A stretch of 64,000 bases of DNA, taken from contig JAVYIG010000636.1 of the NCBI GenBank assembly GCA_035222895.1, forward strand, positions 248,001 through 312,000. The letters run 5' to 3'. Origin of the DNA: Strongylocentrotus droebachiensis (taxonomy: Eukaryota > Echinodermata > Echinoidea > Camarodonta > Strongylocentrotidae). Positions 49,001 to 61,175 of the stretch are shown in pieces; the first letter of the stretch is position 1; every line of letters begins with the position of its first letter. The notes under the pieces were generated by a model. It had not been told where the DNA came from, ran no database searches, and worked only from the letters and a program-made list of their open reading frames with translations. The translations under genes and the position numbers were made by a program.

Positions 49001-52000
49001 TGGCCATTAAGTACATCTTGACGTCATCATAATGGCCTTGGAAGTCAAAAATACAAAAATGCATATTATGACGTCATTATGTTTATGGAAAATTTAGTGT
49101 ATTTCTCTTAATATTCATCGATTCTCTTCTAGATTTTAATATGTTGTAGCCGAGGCAATCGTCTTCGAGATCAGTCCACACCAATTTTCATTTAAATGAT
49201 GTCATCATAGTAAAAAATTCAATTAAAGGCCACATGTCAAAATTTTCGTCATTTGCGTGTTATGTCTATGGAGGGTGAATTTTGTCCACACTATGAATCT
49301 ACATCGCATCCATCTTTCAGCACTATCTCGCTCATTTGTGCTTTGTTTTCTCCCAAATTTGGATATGTTATAGCTGAGACCATGGGCTATAAAAACGGTG
49401 TACTTTGTTTTTTAATCAGATGTTGGGATCATGTTGAAATTTTCGATCGAATGTTGAAATTGCAAATTTTGAAGGAATCATTAGGTGATACGTAACGAAG
49501 TCAACGTATCACCTATTGATTTCGTCAAGATTTTTATTATTATTATTATTCTGCCATGAATTTGTTCGCAGGATATCTCAAGACTGAATAAAGCCATTGT
49601 CATAAAACTTTCAATGATAATAGATCTTAGTCTAACTTAGAACTGTGTGACTTTTCAAAGACTCAAAATTATCGTGACGTCATCCAGGCGCCATTTTGTG
49701 AAAATCAACTTATGATCATATCTTCATAACAGAAAGTCATTTCTCATTCATATTTGTCATGATCAAGGTCAATATTTGTCGGGTCAATTTCCGATCAATA
49801 AATGCGCGCAAAAATGCGCGTACGCGTAGGTGCGCGCGTTAATGCGCGCGTAAAATTTAAAATTGCTCAAAATCGTCTTAAATTTTTTTTGCATACGTTT
49901 CAGGCCATTATAAGCATTTCATAAAAAATCGCGCAAAACACGCATTTTTGGACGTTTTCGTTCGTCACGGCCGAACGAAAAATAATTTCTCCGCAAAAGC
50001 TTTTGACCGAATATTCCTCATAATTTTCCGAACAATTTGATACCAAGTTTATCTCTTTATCACTATTAATAACGGAATGAGCGTCCGTTCAAGATAACCG
50101 TCCGCACGCGCGATTTTTGTATTACATAGCGTATGTGGGCAAAAACATGCCCATAAAAAGTCCATTGATATGAATAAGGACTGCCAATTTTTTTCCATAT
50201 TTAGATAGAGTATGAGTCGAAGGTATGATTTCATATCTCATTTGGCCATTAAGTACATCTTGACGTCATCATAATGGCCTTGGAAGTCAAAAATACAAAA
50301 ATGCATATTATGACGTCATTATGTTTATGGAAAATTTAGTGTATTTCTCTTAATATTCATCGATTCTCTTCTAGATTTTAATATGTTGTAGCCGAGGCAA
50401 TCGTCTTCGAGATCAGTCCACACCAATTTTCATTTAAATGATGTCATCATAGTAAAAAATTCAATTAAAGGCCACATGTCAAAATTTTCGTCATTTGCGT
50501 GTTATGTCTATGGAGGGTGAATTTTGTCCACACTATGAATCTACATCGCATCCATCTTTCAGCACTATCTCGCTCATTTGTGCTTTGTTTTCTCCCAAAT
50601 TTGGATATGTTATAGCTGAGACCATGGGCTATAAAAACGGTGTACTTTGTTTTTTAATCAGATGTTGGGATCATGTTGAAATTTTCGATCGAATGTTGAA
50701 ATTGCAAATTTTGAAGGAATCATTAGGTGATACGTAACGAAGTCAACGTATCACCTATTGATTTCGTCAAGATTTTTATTATTATTATTATTCTGCCATG
50801 AATTTGTTCGCAGGATATCTCAAGACTGAATAAAGCCATTGTCATAAAACTTTCAATGATAATAGATCTTAGTCTAACTTAGAACTGTGTGACTTTTCAA
50901 AGACTCAAAATTATCGTGACGTCATCCAGGCGCCATTTTGTGAAAATCAACTTATGATCATATCTTCATAACAGAAAGTCATTTCTCATTCATATTTGTC
51001 ATGATCAAGGTCAATATTTGTCGGGTCAATTTCCGATCAATAAATGCGCGCAAAAATGCGCGTACGCGTAGGTGCGCGCGTTAATGCGCGCGTAAAATTT
51101 AAAATTGCTCAAAATCGTCTTAAATTTTTTTTGCATACGTTTCAGGCCATTATAAGCATTTCATAAAAAATCGCGCAAAACACGCATTTTTGGACGTTTT
51201 CGTTCGTCACGGCCGAACGAAAAATAATTTCTCCGCAAAAGCTTTTGACCGAATATTCCTCATAATTTTCCGAACAATTTGATACCAAGTTTATCTCTTT
51301 ATCACTATTAATAACGGAATGAGCGTCCGTTCAAGATAACCGTCCGCACGCGCGATTTTTGTATTACATAGCGTATGTGGGCAAAAACATGCCCATAAAA
51401 AGTCCATTGATATGAATAAGGACTGCCAATTTTTTTCCATATTTAGATAGAGTATGAGTCGAAGGTATGATTTCATATCTCATTTGGCCATTAAGTACAT
51501 CTTGACGTCATCATAATGGCCTTGGAAGTCAAAAATACAAAAATGCATATTATGACGTCATTATGTTTATGGAAAATTTAGTGTATTTCTCTTAATATTC
51601 ATCGATTCTCTTCTAGATTTTAATATGTTGTAGCCGAGGCAATCGTCTTCGAGATCAGTCCACACCAATTTTCATTTAAATGATGTCATCATAGTAAAAA
51701 ATTCAATTAAAGGCCACATGTCAAAATTTTCGTCATTTGCGTGTTATGTCTATGGAGGGTGAATTTTGTCCACACTATGAATCTACATCGCATCCATCTT
51801 TCAGCACTATCTCGCTCATTTGTGCTTTGTTTTCTCCCAAATTTGGATATGTTATAGCTGAGACCATGGGCTATAAAAACGGTGTACTTTGTTTTTTAAT
51901 CAGATGTTGGGATCATGTTGAAATTTTCGATCGAATGTTGAAATTGCAAATTTTGAAGGAATCATTAGGTGATACGTAACGAAGTCAACGTATCACCTAT

Positions 52001-54450
52001 TGATTTCGTCAAGATTTTTATTATTATTATTATTCTGCCATGAATTTGTTCGCAGGATATCTCAAGACTGAATAAAGCCATTGTCATAAAACTTTCAATG
52101 ATAATAGATCTTAGTCTAACTTAGAACTGTGTGACTTTTCAAAGACTCAAAATTATCGTGACGTCATCCAGGCGCCATTTTGTGAAAATCAACTTATGAT
52201 CATATCTTCATAACAGAAAGTCATTTCTCATTCATATTTGTCATGATCAAGGTCAATATTTGTCGGGTCAATTTCCGATCAATAAATGCGCGCAAAAATG
52301 CGCGTACGCGTAGGTGCGCGCGTTAATGCGCGCGTAAAATTTAAAATTGCTCAAAATCGTCTTAAATTTTTTTTGCATACGTTTCAGGCCATTATAAGCA
52401 TTTCATAAAAAATCGCGCAAAACACGCATTTTTGGACGTTTTCGTTCGTCACGGCCGAACGAAAAATAATTTCTCCGCAAAAGCTTTTGACCGAATATTC
52501 CTCATAATTTTCCGAACAATTTGATACCAAGTTTATCTCTTTATCACTATTAATAACGGAATGAGCGTCCGTTCAAGATAACCGTCCGCACGCGCGATTT
52601 TTGTATTACATAGCGTATGTGGGCAAAAACATGCCCATAAAAAGTCCATTGATATGAATAAGGACTGCCAATTTTTTTCCATATTTAGATAGAGTATGAG
52701 TCGAAGGTATGATTTCATATCTCATTTGGCCATTAAGTACATCTTGACGTCATCATAATGGCCTTGGAAGTCAAAAATACAAAAATGCATATTATGACGT
52801 CATTATGTTTATGGAAAATTTAGTGTATTTCTCTTAATATTCATCGATTCTCTTCTAGATTTTAATATGTTGTAGCCGAGGCAATCGTCTTCGAGATCAG
52901 TCCACACCAATTTTCATTTAAATGATGTCATCATAGTAAAAAATTCAATTAAAGGCCACATGTCAAAATTTTCGTCATTTGCGTGTTATGTCTATGGAGG
53001 GTGAATTTTGTCCACACTATGAATCTACATCGCATCCATCTTTCAGCACTATCTCGCTCATTTGTGCTTTGTTTTCTCCCAAATTTGGATATGTTATAGC
53101 TGAGACCATGGGCTATAAAAACGGTGTACTTTGTTTTTTAATCAGATGTTGGGATCATGTTGAAATTTTCGATCGAATGTTGAAATTGCAAATTTTGAAG
53201 GAATCATTAGGTGATACGTAACGAAGTCAACGTATCACCTATTGATTTCGTCAAGATTTTTATTATTATTATTATTCTGCCATGAATTTGTTCGCAGGAT
53301 ATCTCAAGACTGAATAAAGCCATTGTCATAAAACTTTCAATGATAATAGATCTTAGTCTAACTTAGAACTGTGTGACTTTTCAAAGACTCAAAATTATCG
53401 TGACGTCATCCAGGCGCCATTTTGTGAAAATCAACTTATGATCATATCTTCATAACAGAAAGTCATTTCTCATTCATATTTGTCATGATCAAGGTCAATA
53501 TTTGTCGGGTCAATTTCCGATCAATAAATGCGCGCAAAAATGCGCGTACGCGTAGGTGCGCGCGTTAATGCGCGCGTAAAATTTAAAATTGCTCAAAATC
53601 GTCTTAAATTTTTTTTGCATACGTTTCAGGCCATTATAAGCATTTCATAAAAAATCGCGCAAAACACGCATTTTTGGACGTTTTCGTTCGTCACGGCCGA
53701 ACGAAAAATAATTTCTCCGCAAAAGCTTTTGACCGAATATTCCTCATAATTTTCCGAACAATTTGATACCAAGTTTATCTCTTTATCACTATTAATAACG
53801 GAATGAGCGTCCGTTCAAGATAACCGTCCGCACGCGCGATTTTTGTATTACATAGCGTATGTGGGCAAAAACATGCCCATAAAAAGTCCATTGATATGAA
53901 TAAGGACTGCCAATTTTTTTCCATATTTAGATAGAGTATGAGTCGAAGGTATGATTTCATATCTCATTTGGCCATTAAGTACATCTTGACGTCATCATAA
54001 TGGCCTTGGAAGTCAAAAATACAAAAATGCATATTATGACGTCATTATGTTTATGGAAAATTTAGTGTATTTCTCTTAATATTCATCGATTCTCTTCTAG
54101 ATTTTAATATGTTGTAGCCGAGGCAATCGTCTTCGAGATCAGTCAACACCAATTTTCATTTAAATGATGTCATCATAGTAAAAAATTCAATTAAAGGCCA
54201 CATGTCAAAATTTTCGTCATTTGCGTGTTATGTCTATGGAGGGTGAATTTTGTCCACACTATGAATCTACATCGCATCCATCTTTCAGCACTATCTCGCT
54301 CATTTGTGCTTTGTTTTCTCCCAAATTTGGATATGTTATAGCTGAGACCATGGGCTATAAAAACGGTGTACTTTGTTTTTTAATCAGATGTTGGGATCAT
54401 GTTGAAATTTTCGATCGAATGTTGAAATTGCAAATTTTGAAGGAATCATT
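37063..54450 (+). repeat. satellite: 14 tandem copies of a 1242-bp unit (type A)
   Basis: Units start every 1242 bases from 37063 to 53209 with no length change. Only a few substitutions were noticed in 17.4 kb: offset 936 (C in most, T in units 2 and 5, A in unit 14) and offset 299 (C in unit 10, at 48540). Layout of unit 1: junction palindrome 37063-37094; TGACGTCA at 37255, 37841 and 37891; CpG-rich alternating block 37382-37432; hairpin TTTTCGTTCG / CGAACGAAAA at 37535-37561; two copies of a TGTTGTAGCYGAGRC motif (about 37965 and 38195). The unit ends (ATCACCTATTGATT and ATCATTAGGTGAT) are inverted repeats, so each unit resembles a MITE. Open frames of 61 and 80 codons recur in each copy only because copies are identical; they break in type C. 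Confidence 0.97.
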
Positions 54451-54506
54451 AGGTGATACGTAACGAAGTCAACGTATCACCTATTGATTTCGTCAAGATT
54501 TTTATT
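54451..54506 (+). repeat. satellite mini-unit
   Basis: A 56-bp copy of the junction palindrome plus CTATTGATTTCGTCAAG, between the last A unit and the first B unit. Confidence 0.9.
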
Positions 54507-56506
54507 AGGTGATACGTAACGAAGTCAACGTATCACCTATTGATTTCGTCAAGATTTTCTTTTTTTTTTTTTTTTCTTTTATTATTCTTCCTCGATTTTG
54601 TTCGCAGGATATCTCAAGATTGAATAAAGCCATTGTCATGAAATTTTCAATGATGATAGACCTTAGTCTAACTTAGAACTGCGTGACTTTTCAAAGACTC
54701 AAAATTATCGTGACGTCATCCAGGCGCCATTTTGTGAAAATCAACTTATGATCATATCTTCATAACGGAAAGTAATTTTTCATTCATATTTATCACGAAT
54801 TAGATCGATATCCGTCCGGTCAATTTCAGGTCAAGAAATGCGCGCAAAAATGCGCGTACGCTTTTGTCCGCGCGTTTACGCGCGCGGATTTTTTTAAAAT
54901 GCTCCAAATCATCCCAAATTTTTTTTACATACGTTTCAGGCCATATGGAGCATTTGATAAAAAAATTACGCACACGCGCATGCGCGCGCATTTTCGCGCG
55001 TACTGGCATTTTGCAACATAGAATCGCCGATTTTTTTCTGTCATCGTATTTGGCACATTTTTTCAAGCATTTTGATAACTTGCTCACCTTTTAATAACCC
55101 AATGAGCGTCCGTCAAAGTTGACAGCACGCGCGGATTTGCGTTATCTTTATCCACAATACATGGGCAAAAACATGCCTATATCAAATTCATTGTAACTCT
55201 TTAGAATAGATAGAAACTCCTAATATTTTTTCATATTTGGATAGATTATGAGTCGGAGATATGATTTCATGTCTCATTTGATCCTCAATTAACTCATAAA
55301 GGCATCATAATGGCCTCCAAACTCAAAATTTTAATTTGCATATTATGACGTCAGCATATTTTTGGAAAATTGATTGTATCTCTGTAAATATCAATCAATT
55401 TTCTTTCAAATTTTGATATGTTTTAGCTGAGACAATTTTCTACAAATGCAGTATCCACAACTTTTATTTTTGACAAAATTATCATGGTGTATTTTTGCGA
55501 TTGATGGAGGCATGTCAATTTTTCACATTTTGCGTGTATTCTCTATGGGACATGACTTTTTCTCAAAACTGGATTCTACACTTCTGTCTTTCGCGAGCAA
55601 AATCTCCGTTGTTTTAGCTTCGTTTTCGCTGAGCTTCGGATATGTTGTAGCTGAGACAATGAGCTATCACAAGTGTGCCCTTTATTTTTCGATCATATGC
55701 CGGGATCATGCTCATATTCTACTTGCAAAGTGGGATTTGAGAATTCCATTTCCCGTTTACGTGTAATCGCTATGGGAGATGTTTTGGTATATCGGTAACG
55801 CACTTGACTTCTAACCTCGAGATCCCTGGTTCGAGTCCGGGTGTCTCCAACATTTTTTTTCTTCACTTTTTTTTTCCTTTTGACCTTCACTGTACCATCT
55901 CCTTTGATTATTTAAACACGTAGAATCGCAAATAATGTCATAAACAACCCTTTTTACTTTATTATTACCCTATTTTCACTTAATCCATTACTTTTTGCGT
56001 GTAATCCCTATGGGAGATGACTTTTTCTCAAATCTGGAGTCTACATTCCTGTCTTTTGCGAGCAATATCGCCGTTATTTCTGCTTGGATTTTGTTGATTT
56101 TTTAGTATGTTGTAGCTGAGACTATATGCTATCTAAATCACTCCTCATTTTTTCAATAAGATGTCATGATTGCGCTCATGATCATGATCATTATCATCAT
56201 GATCATCATTATCGTAATGATGAAAATCATTTATCAATTACATTTTCATTTCTTTGAATAAGATAAAATCGTCAACAGGTGTTCTTCATGATATAAATAA
56301 GAGTCAAATGTGTAACTGGTTACTGCACAGGGTCAAAGGTCATATATTGTTTCAATCTATCTTCCCTAGATTCATGATGATCAAGGAGACACAATTTAAT
56401 CTTGACATATGAATAGATCATAATGGGAGAAGCATATAAATGGGAGAAGCATTTTACAAAATAATATATTGTGTAATGCATTATTCGTTATGTAAACCAT
56501 TATCAT
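54507..56506 (+). repeat. satellite unit type B, copy 1
   Basis: It opens with the same palindrome, then a long T run (54557-54575) and text homologous to A (GTTCGCAGGATATCTCAAGA, CGTGACGTCATCCAGGCG) at moderate divergence. TGACGTCA lies at 54711 and about 55347. The second half holds 220-235-bp subrepeats (TGTTTTAGCTGAGACAAT near 55420, TGTTGTAGCTGAGACAAT near 55640, TGTTGTAGCTGAGACTAT near 56108) and a tRNA-like block. It ends where ACGTATCACCTAATTCG begins at 56507. The 106-codon open frame at 55446 overlaps these subrepeats and is not treated as a gene. Confidence 0.85.
55775..55848 (+). pseudogene. degenerate tRNA-Arg(TCT)-like sequence inside unit B
   Basis: GGAGATG and TGTCTCC can pair as a 7-bp acceptor stem with two G-U pairs. 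TGGTATATCGG is a fair A box and GGTTCGAGTCC a perfect B box. The T stem CCTGG / CCGGG pairs and the loop is TTCGAGT. The anticodon loop reads CTTCTAA (TCT, Arg), but its stem (CTTGA / CCTCG) has only two pairs, so it is a tRNA relic or SINE head rather than a working tRNA. A T8 run at 55853 would stop pol III. Confidence 0.6.
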
Positions 56507-57908
56507 ACGTATCACCTAATTCGTCTAAGTGACGAATTAAAGTCTAGTATTTATTTTGTGTCTGTATAGAAGAAATTATTATTATTCTTCCTCAATTTTG
56601 TTCGCAGGATATCTCAAGAATGGCAAAAGCCATTGTCATGAAACTTTCAATGATGATAGATCTTAGTCTAACTTAGAACTGCATGACTTTTCAAAGACTC
56701 ACAATTATCGTGACGTCATCCAGGCGCCATTTTGTAAAAATCAACTTATGATCATATCTTCATAACGGAAAGTAATTTCTCATTCATATTTATCATGAAT
56801 AAGATCAATAACCTTCCGGTCAATTTCAGATAAAAAAACGTGCGCAAATCCGCGCGTACGCGTTTGTGCGCGCGTTTACGTGCGCGCAAAAATTTAAAAT
56901 GCTCCAAATCATTTCCAATTTTTTTTGCACACGTTTCAAGCCATATGGAGCATTTGACAAAAAATCACTCAAACGCGCATGCGCGCGCGTTTTTTGCGCG
57001 TTCTGGCATTTTGCAACATATAATCGCCAAATTTTCTCTGTCATCATGTTTGGCACATTTTTCCAAGCATTTTGATACCATGTTCATCCCTTTATCACTA
57101 TTAATAACGGAATGAGCGTCCGTTCAAGATAAATATCCTTGTGTTAGAGCTCATGTATTACATAGTATATATGGGCAAAAACATGCCTATAAAACGTCCA
57201 TTGGGATGAACAAGGAATGCCAAGTTTTTTTCATATTTTGATAGAGTATGAGTCGGAGATATGATTTCATAGCTTATTTGGCCATTAAATACATCTTGAC
57301 GTCATCATAATGGCCTTGGAAGTCAAAATACAAAATTGCATATTATGACGTCATTATATTTTTTAAAAATTTAGTGTATTTCTCATAATATTGACTGATT
57401 TTCTTCCAAATTGCGGTATCTTGTAGCTTAGGAAATTGCCTACAAGATCAATACACACTGCTTTTTATTTTATTGACGTCGTTATAGTACAAAATTCAAT
57501 TAAAGGCCACATTTTAGAATTTTCTTAATTTGCGTGTTAAGCCTAAGGAAGGTGAATTTCGTTCACATCATGAATCTTCATGACATTGATCTTTGAGCAC
57601 TATCTAGCTTATTTGTACTCTATGTTCTCCCAAATTCTGATACGGTGTAGCTAATAAATTATCTACAATATCGACGTACATCATTTATCATTTCGATGAC
57701 ATCATCATAGTGAAAATTTCAATTAAAGGCGACATGTCAGAATTTTCTTAGTTAGCGTGTTAGGCGACTTTTTCTGAAATCCTGATTCTACAAATCTCTA
57801 TCGAATACCTGAAGGTGTCGCTATACCACTCTTAATGATGGTCTTTATCGTATTTATGTTCATTATCATTAGATCATCATCGGCACACTTTCATGATAAC
57901 AAAATAGC
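56507..57908 (+). repeat. satellite unit type C, copy 1
   Basis: 1402 bp from ACGTATCACCTAATTCGTC to the next copy of that text. The start carries AATTCGTC / GACGAATT as an inverted pair, in place of the A-type palindrome. The body is homologous to A. TGACGTCA lies at about 56711, 57298 and 57347. The TGTAGCTTAGGAAATT and TGTAGCTAATAAATT subrepeat marks are about 229 bases apart. Stops interrupt the frames that are open in A. Confidence 0.85.
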
Positions 57909-59774
57909 ACGTATCACCTAATTCGTCAAAGTGACGAATTAAAGTCTAGTATTTATTTTGTGTCTGTATAGAAGAAATTATTATTATTCTTCCTATATTT
58001 TGTTCGCAGGATATCTAAAGAATGGCAAAAGCCATTGTCATGAAACTTTCAATGATGATAGATCTTAGTCTAACTTAGAACTGCATGACTTTTCAAAGAC
58101 TCAAAATTATCGTGACGTCATCCAGGCGCCATTTTGTAAAAATCAACTTATGATCATATCTTCATAACGGAAAGTAATTTTTCATTCATATTTATCATGA
58201 ATAAGATCAATATCCTTCCGGTCAATTTCAGATCAAAAAAACGTGCGCAAATCCACGCGTACGCGTTCGTGCGCGCGTTTACGTGCGCGCAAAAATTTAA
58301 AATGCTCCAAATCATTCATAATTTTTTTTGCATACGTTTCAAGCCATATGGAGCATTTGACAAAAAATCACTCAAACGCGCATGCGCACGCGTTTTTTGC
58401 GAGTTCTGGCATTTTTCAACATATAATCGCCAAATTTTCTCTGTCATCGTGTTTTGCACATTGTTCGCAGGATATCTCAAGAATGGCAAAAGCCATTGTC
58501 ATGAAACTTTTAATGATGATAGATCTTAGTCTAACTTAGAACTGCATGAATTTTCAAAGACTCAAAATTATCGTGACGTCATCCAGGTGCCATTTTGTAA
58601 AAATCAACTTATGATCATATCTTCATAACGGAAAGTAATTTCTCATTCATATTTATCATGAATAAGATCAATATCCTCCCGGTCAATTTCAGATAAAAAA
58701 ACGTGCGCAAATCCGCGCGTACGCGTTTGTGCGCGCGTTTACGTGCGCGCAAAAATTTAAAATGCTCCAAATCATTTCCATTTTTTTTTTGCACACGTTT
58801 CAAGCCATATGGAGCATTTGACAACAAATCACTCAAACGCGCATGCGCGCGCGTTTTTTGCGCGTTCTGGCATTTTGCAACATATAATCGCCAAATTTTC
58901 TCTGTCATCATGTTTGGCACATTTTTCCAAGCATTTTGATACCATGTTCATCCCTTTATCACTATTAATAACGGAATGAGCGACCGTTCAAGATAAATAT
59001 CCTTGTGTGCGAGCTCATGTATTACATAGTATATATGGGCAAAAACATGCCTATAAAACGTCCATTGGGATGAACAAGGAATGCCAAGTTTTTTTCATAT
59101 TTTGATAGAATATGAGTCGGAGATATGATTTCATAGCTTATTTGGCCATTAAATACATCTTGACGTCATCATAATGGCCTTGGAAGTCAAAATACAAAAT
59201 TGCATATTATGACATCATTATATATTTTTTGAAAATTTAGTGTATTTCTCATAATATTGACTGATTTTATTCCAAATTGCGGTATCTTGTAGCTTAGGAA
59301 ATTGCCTACAAGATCAATACACACTGCTTTTTATTTTATTGACGTCATTATAGTACAAAATTCAATTAAAGGCCACATTTCAGAATTTTCTTAATTTGCG
59401 TGTTAAGCCTAAGGAAGGTGAATTTGGTTCACATCATGAGTCTTCGTGACATTGATCTTTGAGCACTATTTAGCTTATTTGTACTCTATGTTCTCCCAAA
59501 TTCTGATACGGTGTAGCTAATAAATTATCTACAATATTGACGTACATCATTTATCATTTCGATGAAATCATCATAGTGAAAATTTCAATTAAAGGCGACA
59601 TGTCAGAATTTTCTTAGTTAGCGTGTTAGGCGACTTTTTCTGAAATCCTGATTCTACAAATCTCTATCGAATACCTGAAGGGGGCGCTATACAACTCTTA
59701 ATCATGGTCTTTATCATATTTATAATCATTATCATTAGATCATCATCGGCACACTTTCATGATAACAAAATAGC
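57909..59774 (+). repeat. satellite unit type C, copy 2, with internal duplication
   Basis: 1866 bp. After about 560 bases the unit restarts at GTTCGCAGGATATCTCAAGA (about 58465), so the first ~480 bases are present twice. The remainder follows copy 1. Four TGACGTCA octamers are present; one seen in copy 1 is altered to TGACATCA near 59211. Confidence 0.85.
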
Positions 59775-61175
59775 ACGTATCACCTAATTCGTCAAAGTGA
59801 CGAATTAAAGTCTAGTATTTATTTTGTGTCTGTATAGAAGAAATTATTATTATTCTTCCTAAATTTTGTTCGCAGGATATCTCAAGAATGGCCAAAGCCA
59901 TTGTCATGAAACTTTCAATGATGATAGATCTTAGTCTAACTTAGAACTGCATGACTTTTCAAAGACACAAAATTATCGTGACGTCATCCAGGCGCCATTT
60001 TGTGAAAATCAACTTATGATCATATCTTCATAACGGAAACTAATTTTTCATTCATATTTATCATGAATAAGATCAATATCCTTCCGGTCAATTTCAGATC
60101 AAAAAAAGTGCGCAAATCCGCGCGTACGCTTTTGTGCGCGCGTTTACGTGCGCGCAAAAAATTCAAATGCTCCAAATCATCCCAAATTTTTTTTGCATAC
60201 GTTTCAAGCCATATGGAGCATTTGACAAAAAATCACTCGAACGCGCATGCGCGCGCGTTTTTTGCGTGTTCTGGCATTTTGCAACATATAATTGCCAAAT
60301 TTTCTCTGTCATCATGTTTGGCACATTTTTCCAAGCATTTTGATACCATGTTTATCTCTTTATCACTAATAATAACGGAATGAGCGTCCGTTCAAGATAA
60401 ATATCCGTGTGCGCGAGCTCATGTATTACATAGTATATATGGGCAAAAACATGCCTATAAAAAGTCCATTGGGATGAATAAGGACTGCCAAGTTTTTTTC
60501 ATATTTTGATAGAGTATGAGTCGGAGATATGATTTCATAGCTCACTTGGCCATTAAATACATCTTGACGTCATCATAATGGCCTTGGAAGTCAAAATACA
60601 AAATTGCATATTATGACGTCATTATATTTATGGAAAATTTAGTGTATTTCTCATAATATTGACTGATTTTCTTTCAAATTGCGGTATCTTGTAGTTGAGG
60701 CAATTGCCTTCAAGATAAAAAACACTACTTTTTATTTCATTGACGTCATCATAGTACAAAATTCAATTAAAGGCCACATGTCAGAATTTTCTTAATTTAA
60801 GTGTTATGCCTAAGGAAGGTGAATTTCGTTCAAATCATAAATCTTCATGACATTGATCTTTGAGCACTATCTAGCTTATTTGTATTCTATGTTCTTCCAA
60901 ATTTTGATACGGTGTAGCTAATAAACTATCTACAATATTGACGTACATCATTTATCATTTCGATGACATCATAATAGTGAAAATTTCAATTAAAGGTGAC
61001 ATGTCAGAATTTTCTTAGTTTGCGTGTTAGGCGACTTTTTCTGAAATCCTGATTCTACAAATCTCTATCGAATGCCTGAAGGGGGCGCTACACCACTCTT
61101 AATCATGGTCTTTATCGTATTTATGATCATTATCATTAGATCATCATCGGCACACTTTCATGATAACAAAATAGC
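59775..61175 (+). repeat. satellite unit type C, copy 3
   Basis: 1401 bp, the same layout as copy 1, with four TGACGTCA octamers (about 59979, 60567, 60616, 60741). Confidence 0.85.

Noticed and set aside
37063-54450. CRISPR-like array
   Set aside because: Units are 1242 bp and identical throughout, with no short repeat-spacer pattern, and the context is eukaryotic.
55446-55766. 106-codon frame in unit B
   Set aside because: It covers the 220-bp subrepeats and shows no recognisable domain.
54800-60383. Arg/Ala-rich open frames on both strands of B and C units
   Set aside because: Both strands are open across the CpG-rich block, which is a composition effect, and the frames are not kept in A.
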